DNA of 64,000 nucleotides from Lagopus muta (taxonomy: Eukaryota > Chordata > Aves > Galliformes > Phasianidae). Numbering within the stretch: the stretch's first letter is position 1; each line of letters starts with the position of its first letter. A model generated the notes under the pieces. That model was not told where the DNA came from. It saw only the letters and a program-made list of their open reading frames with translations, and ran no database searches. The position numbers and the translations under genes are program-made. Positions 60,901-64,000 of this stretch are shown in pieces. Location of the stretch: assembly GCF_023343835.1 (NCBI RefSeq), contig NC_064442.1, positions 19,020,501 through 19,084,500 of the forward strand, read 5' to 3'.

Positions 60901-63217
60901 TGAGCTGTGTGGGTGCAGGAATCACAGACACAGCCAGAACAGCACGCAGCAGTTAGAGCAGCAGAGCGAGCCCAGAACCACTCACTGGGAAGCAAGAGCA
61001 CCAACAGCTCCAGCCAGGAGCCGGCAGCTGGAGATCTACTCAACTTCTGAGCACCTTTGCTAATAAAGAAAATCCAGCCTCTCAACACCAATATTACCAC
61101 TAGAAAGAAAAAAGGGGGAAATTCATAAACCTGCAGTTTATCTGGACCACAACGCCCAGCCTCCCCCAAAGGACCCTGCGCCAGCAGTCCTTTCTGCTGT
61201 GCAGCACAGTGCCTCTGACAGGGCACCCTGAGCCGGATGCCATGCATGTCCATGGAACACACACATCTTACTCCACCCCACTTGTTCACAATCTGGAGGA
61301 ATTCCACCGCTCTTTCAGCCATTCGTTGCTTTGAGAAAAGTCTGCTCAGACCAAAGTCTTCCTAAATTAAGCAAGAAACACGCTTGCCACAAAGGCAAGA
61401 ATCAGCCCCAGCTACCCCAACCGGCAGGGCTTCTGTTCTGCAGACCAAGGGGAATTCAGAAGGATGCCAAGCGAGGCAGTGCTGCCAACACACCTGATTG
61501 CGCAGGGCCTGCTGTGACGGCCGGTCCCGATGGACGTGGCTGTCTCTCGTTATTGCAGACGTCCCGGAATCTACGTGAACAGATCCCACTGGAGTAGGCT
61601 GGAAAACAAGGTGTTTGTTAGGACACAAGTCAGGTCGGCTCCCATCATGCACAAACAGCGCAGGAAGACGTCAAAACGCTGCCCAAAGGTACTGGCAGCA
61701 ACGGGCATAATTACAGCAAGAGCCATGGGACGCCTGTGATGTGACTGCTTGCTGGATACCAGCATCAAACACCTTGTAGGAAAGTGAACTAAAAAGATAC
61801 AGCTGAATCTCTTCCAGTGTCAGATCGCACCGCACTTGTCACAAATGCAACTGCAAAACATACAGGCTTGTTTTCCTCAGCTCATTGTCTTGTTGCTTTT
61901 AAAAACCACCCTTGCATAGAAACAGGACGTGTTAAAATTAAGGCTTCATCTGCTCTATTCTCACCAAAGTCACAATCCTTGCTCACAACATCAAAATCTC
62001 CATAGCAACCACTGCAGTTGTCAGCAATAGCAAGCTTGTCTTACAAGGTGCTTTTTATCAATTGTCTTTGTAATCAAACAAAAATGAGAGCAAAAATCAC
62101 GATTCACAAAGGGAATGATTTCTTACTAAAACGAAGTGCTCTGCGCACAGAAAACATTGGTAATGCTAAACACAGATGGATGGAAGTCACTGGCAGCGGT
62201 ACCAGGTTCAGCTCTGAAGGCACCAGTGACACATTTGATCCGGCACCAGTGACAATTAATTTACAGCTGCCTTTGCCACTGGTGGTGCATAGAGACTGGC
62301 TGTTAGCAGGAAGGCTGTCAGCGGAGCGGCACCAAGCGACGGGCTGCAGCACAGGCACGGATCAGATGGGCAGCCAACGGAAGAGCTTCAGACATTTCAC
62401 CAGGTTTCCCAGTGACACACCTCTTAGCGAAGGCCTTCCTGAATACAAACACTTTTGACTATAGGAGTAATGGACTGAGATCACAGTTATGTCCCATCTG
62501 GTGCTAAGTGCAGCTTGGATACTCCCACGTTGCCCCGCCATATTTAGAGCTGGCTCAGCACCTGGAGCAGGGCAAGCCCAGGGATCTTTAGAGATCACGA
62601 TGGGTTTTCCTTTCATTGTTTTCTGAGCACCTGTCAGAGCCCTGCCCACATTTCCCGTACTGCTCTGTGACAACTCAGCTGCTATGCTGGGTGCTGAGGA
62701 AGCAAGTATGGGTTCCAGCTGTAAGATGGATGTCTTCAGATACTGATGACCAAAGGTTTCAAATCATGTGCTAGGATAGAGGAAATTAAGTCCAGTCCTG
62801 CTCGTGGCTGCAAGGGAGGAAGTCAGCACTGAATATGCCACACCAAGGCGAACCCAAATTGGTGGCAAGGGGCCATCTGCCCCTTAGGATAACTCATGGC
62901 ACCACAAGAACCCCCCAACACAGCACCAGAACTTCTCTCTGCACTGAGCCTGTACTTGCTGGCTCCAGAAAAGAAGGGAGCGGTTTCATCCTGACTCACT
63001 GGCACTAACTGGCAGTACTGGAACAAACCGAGAGCAGCAAGGCCCTGCACTCTGCAGGAGGGACTTACAATTGGCCTGCCGACCCAGTCATAGGCGTAGT
63101 CAAAGGTGTAGCCTTTCTTCTCAAACAGCTCTGTGAAGATGGTTCGTAAGTAGTCGTAGTCTGGTCTCTCAAAGAAATCTAATCGCCGAACGTAACGGAG
63201 GTATGTGGCCATCTCCT
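51988..63217 (-). CDS. CSNK1G1: CSNK1G1, casein kinase 1 gamma 1 (3' part, partial)
   Basis: A membrane-anchored serine/threonine kinase that phosphorylates, among others, LRP6 in Wnt signalling. Exons in transcript order: 63217-63069 (end of the kinase domain, [20 protein letters not shown] to YDWVGRPI), 61598-61494 ([20 protein letters not shown] to QQALRNQ), cassette 57538-57431, 57156-57050 ([20 protein letters not shown] to EVVEEAK) and 52042-51988 ([17 protein letters not shown], stop). Phases agree with and without the cassette. The three cysteines followed by a basic tail form the known palmitoylation anchor of gamma-type CK1. The sequence fits gamma 1 rather than gamma 3 ([18 protein letters not shown]). 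Most of the kinase domain is encoded beyond 64000. Introns are up to 5 kb, and the one before the second exon here, 61599-63068, contains nothing recognisable. Confidence 0.96.
52043..57049 (-). other. CSNK1G1: CSNK1G1 last intron
   Basis: About 5.0 kb between the exon ending EVVEEAK and the anchor exon. The donor is GTACGT and the acceptor CTCCAG. No coding exon, RNA gene or clear repeat was recognised; open frames are short and unrelated to known families. Confidence 0.65.
57431..57538 (-). CDS. CSNK1G1: CSNK1G1 cassette exon, 36 codons
   Basis: On the minus strand a 108-nt exon with a polypyrimidine tract, CAG acceptor and CAG|GTACCT donor encodes [16 protein letters not shown] and ends [12 protein letters not shown]. 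The end matches the alternative segment I remember from CSNK1G3 ([13 protein letters not shown]). It is phase 0 at both ends, so inclusion adds 36 residues between the kinase and the anchor without changing frame. The acceptor could also lie three bases upstream at 57541 (CAG CAG choice). Confidence 0.8.
59100..60115 (+). mobile_element. CR1 LINE, internally deleted (ORF2 start plus 3' end)
   Basis: The plus strand encodes the start of CR1 ORF2 in one frame at about 59630-59880, with endonuclease signatures [29 protein letters not shown] and [17 protein letters not shown]. It then jumps to the CR1 3' end (CCCTGGGCAACCTGATC, CCAACCCAAGCCATTCTGTG at 59995-60108). The reverse transcriptase region is missing. 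The left boundary is uncertain; coding similarity is clear only from about 59600. It lies antisense in a CSNK1G1 intron. Confidence 0.85.
60116..60392 (+). mobile_element. Second CR1 3'-end fragment, directly after the first
   Basis: The plus strand shows CAGGCACTGGAATGGGCTGC, GTCCCTGGAGGTGTT and GGACTGGATGATCTTAGAGG, ending GATTCTATGATT, the CR1 terminal octamer region. It follows the 3' terminus of the preceding copy head-to-tail. Confidence 0.85.
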
Positions 63218-64000
63218 CTGTTGGAGAAGGGGAGAAGGAAGCAGTGTCAGCTTTGCCCACTCGTCGCTCCATCACTTACAAGCCTCTCAGCGCACGGCAC
63301 GCGATACATGCACACGCTGGAAAGGTGCTTTTCAATGAACTCTAACAAGGCCCTTCCACGGCACAGAGCACGACAGTTCCCCCAGCCGGACCAGGGGCAG
63401 ATCCCAGAGCTGCCCAGGCTCTGCCACGTCCAGCCAGGCGGATCGATGGGAGCGGAGGAGAGCCTGCAGGCTTTCACCCCCCGTGACCTACCCAGCCTCC
63501 TGCTGCTTGATGAACCTCACTCAGCTCTTTAGAGCCCTCCGGCCCTGCCCAAAGCCTAATAATAGCTTGCTTTCATTCTGAATCTTCTGAATGAGCTGCT
63601 ATAAAGCAAGGCCTTGTTGCAGCACTGAGCATCACGCAGGGAGAATTGCCTGGGCTGCTGCTGCTAACCTTGGCTTTCCTTTAAAAACTACTGCTTTAGA
63701 AGCAGCCCACAATGCAAATCGATACAAATACATCTCTAACAATGTTGGAGTCCCACACCTGCTGCAGAGGGCTGCTGCTCTACCTCCAGCAAGTTCCACA
63801 GCAAGCTTCACTCTATACCCTTGTATAAAAACAAACACTAAAATGCACTCTACAACACAGGACAGCTCTCTGAGCCTGCCTACAGGATGCTCACGCATAC
63901 GTCAGCTCACAGACATTTAAAATAGACACAGTGATTTCTATACCAGGACAGGACTGTTGTTCTGAGCAGAGCTCAACACGAGGAATGAGACTGGGTACTG

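Overview
The window is nuclear DNA of a bird, most likely a galliform close to chicken. The evidence is nine vertebrate genes with compact introns, CpG-rich promoters and several chicken-repeat-1 (CR1) LINE fragments. The gene set corresponds to parts of human 15q25 (CPEB1, RPS17), 15q21 (TERB2, B2M, PATL2) and 15q22 (SNX1, SNX22, PPIB, CSNK1G1), which I expect to lie together on the bird chromosome equivalent to chicken chromosome 10. The B2M protein differs at several residues from the chicken protein as I remember it, so the species may not be Gallus gallus.

Layout: 1-10208 is intron of CPEB1 (+), whose last nine coding exons run 10209-15636 with a 3'UTR to about 16.9 kb. RPS17 (+, five coding exons) lies at 17612-19441. 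TERB2 (-, seven exons rebuilt here from splice sites and phase, 217 codons) spans 20640-23201. B2M (-) spans 25307-25879 and shares a CpG promoter with PATL2 (+, 26275-31806, 19 exons, 725 codons). SNX1 (+, 33367-43682, 15 exons, 514 codons), SNX22 (+, 44531-45705, 6 exons, 176 codons) and PPIB (-, 46328-47358, 5 exons, 207 codons) follow. The 3' half of CSNK1G1 (-) fills 48985 to the end, with five coding exons including a 36-codon cassette; its kinase-domain exons lie beyond position 64000.

Function: three genes act in oocytes or meiosis. CPEB1 and PATL2 belong to the translational-repression machinery of oocytes, and TERB2 tethers meiotic telomeres to the nuclear envelope. B2M is the light chain of MHC class I and carries an X/Y-box plus ISRE promoter. 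SNX1 and SNX22 are PX-domain sorting nexins, PPIB is an ER prolyl isomerase, CSNK1G1 is a palmitoylated membrane-anchored kinase, and RPS17 is a ribosomal protein.

No previously unknown system was found. The most informative observations are the regulatory details: tandem CPEB1 splice donors, CPE elements in CPEB1's own 3'UTR, the MHC-type promoter of B2M, E2F-like sites at TERB2, a possible GC-AG intron in PATL2 and the conserved CSNK1G1 cassette exon. All exon boundaries were read by eye from splice consensus, reading phase and remembered homologues; none was aligned by software.
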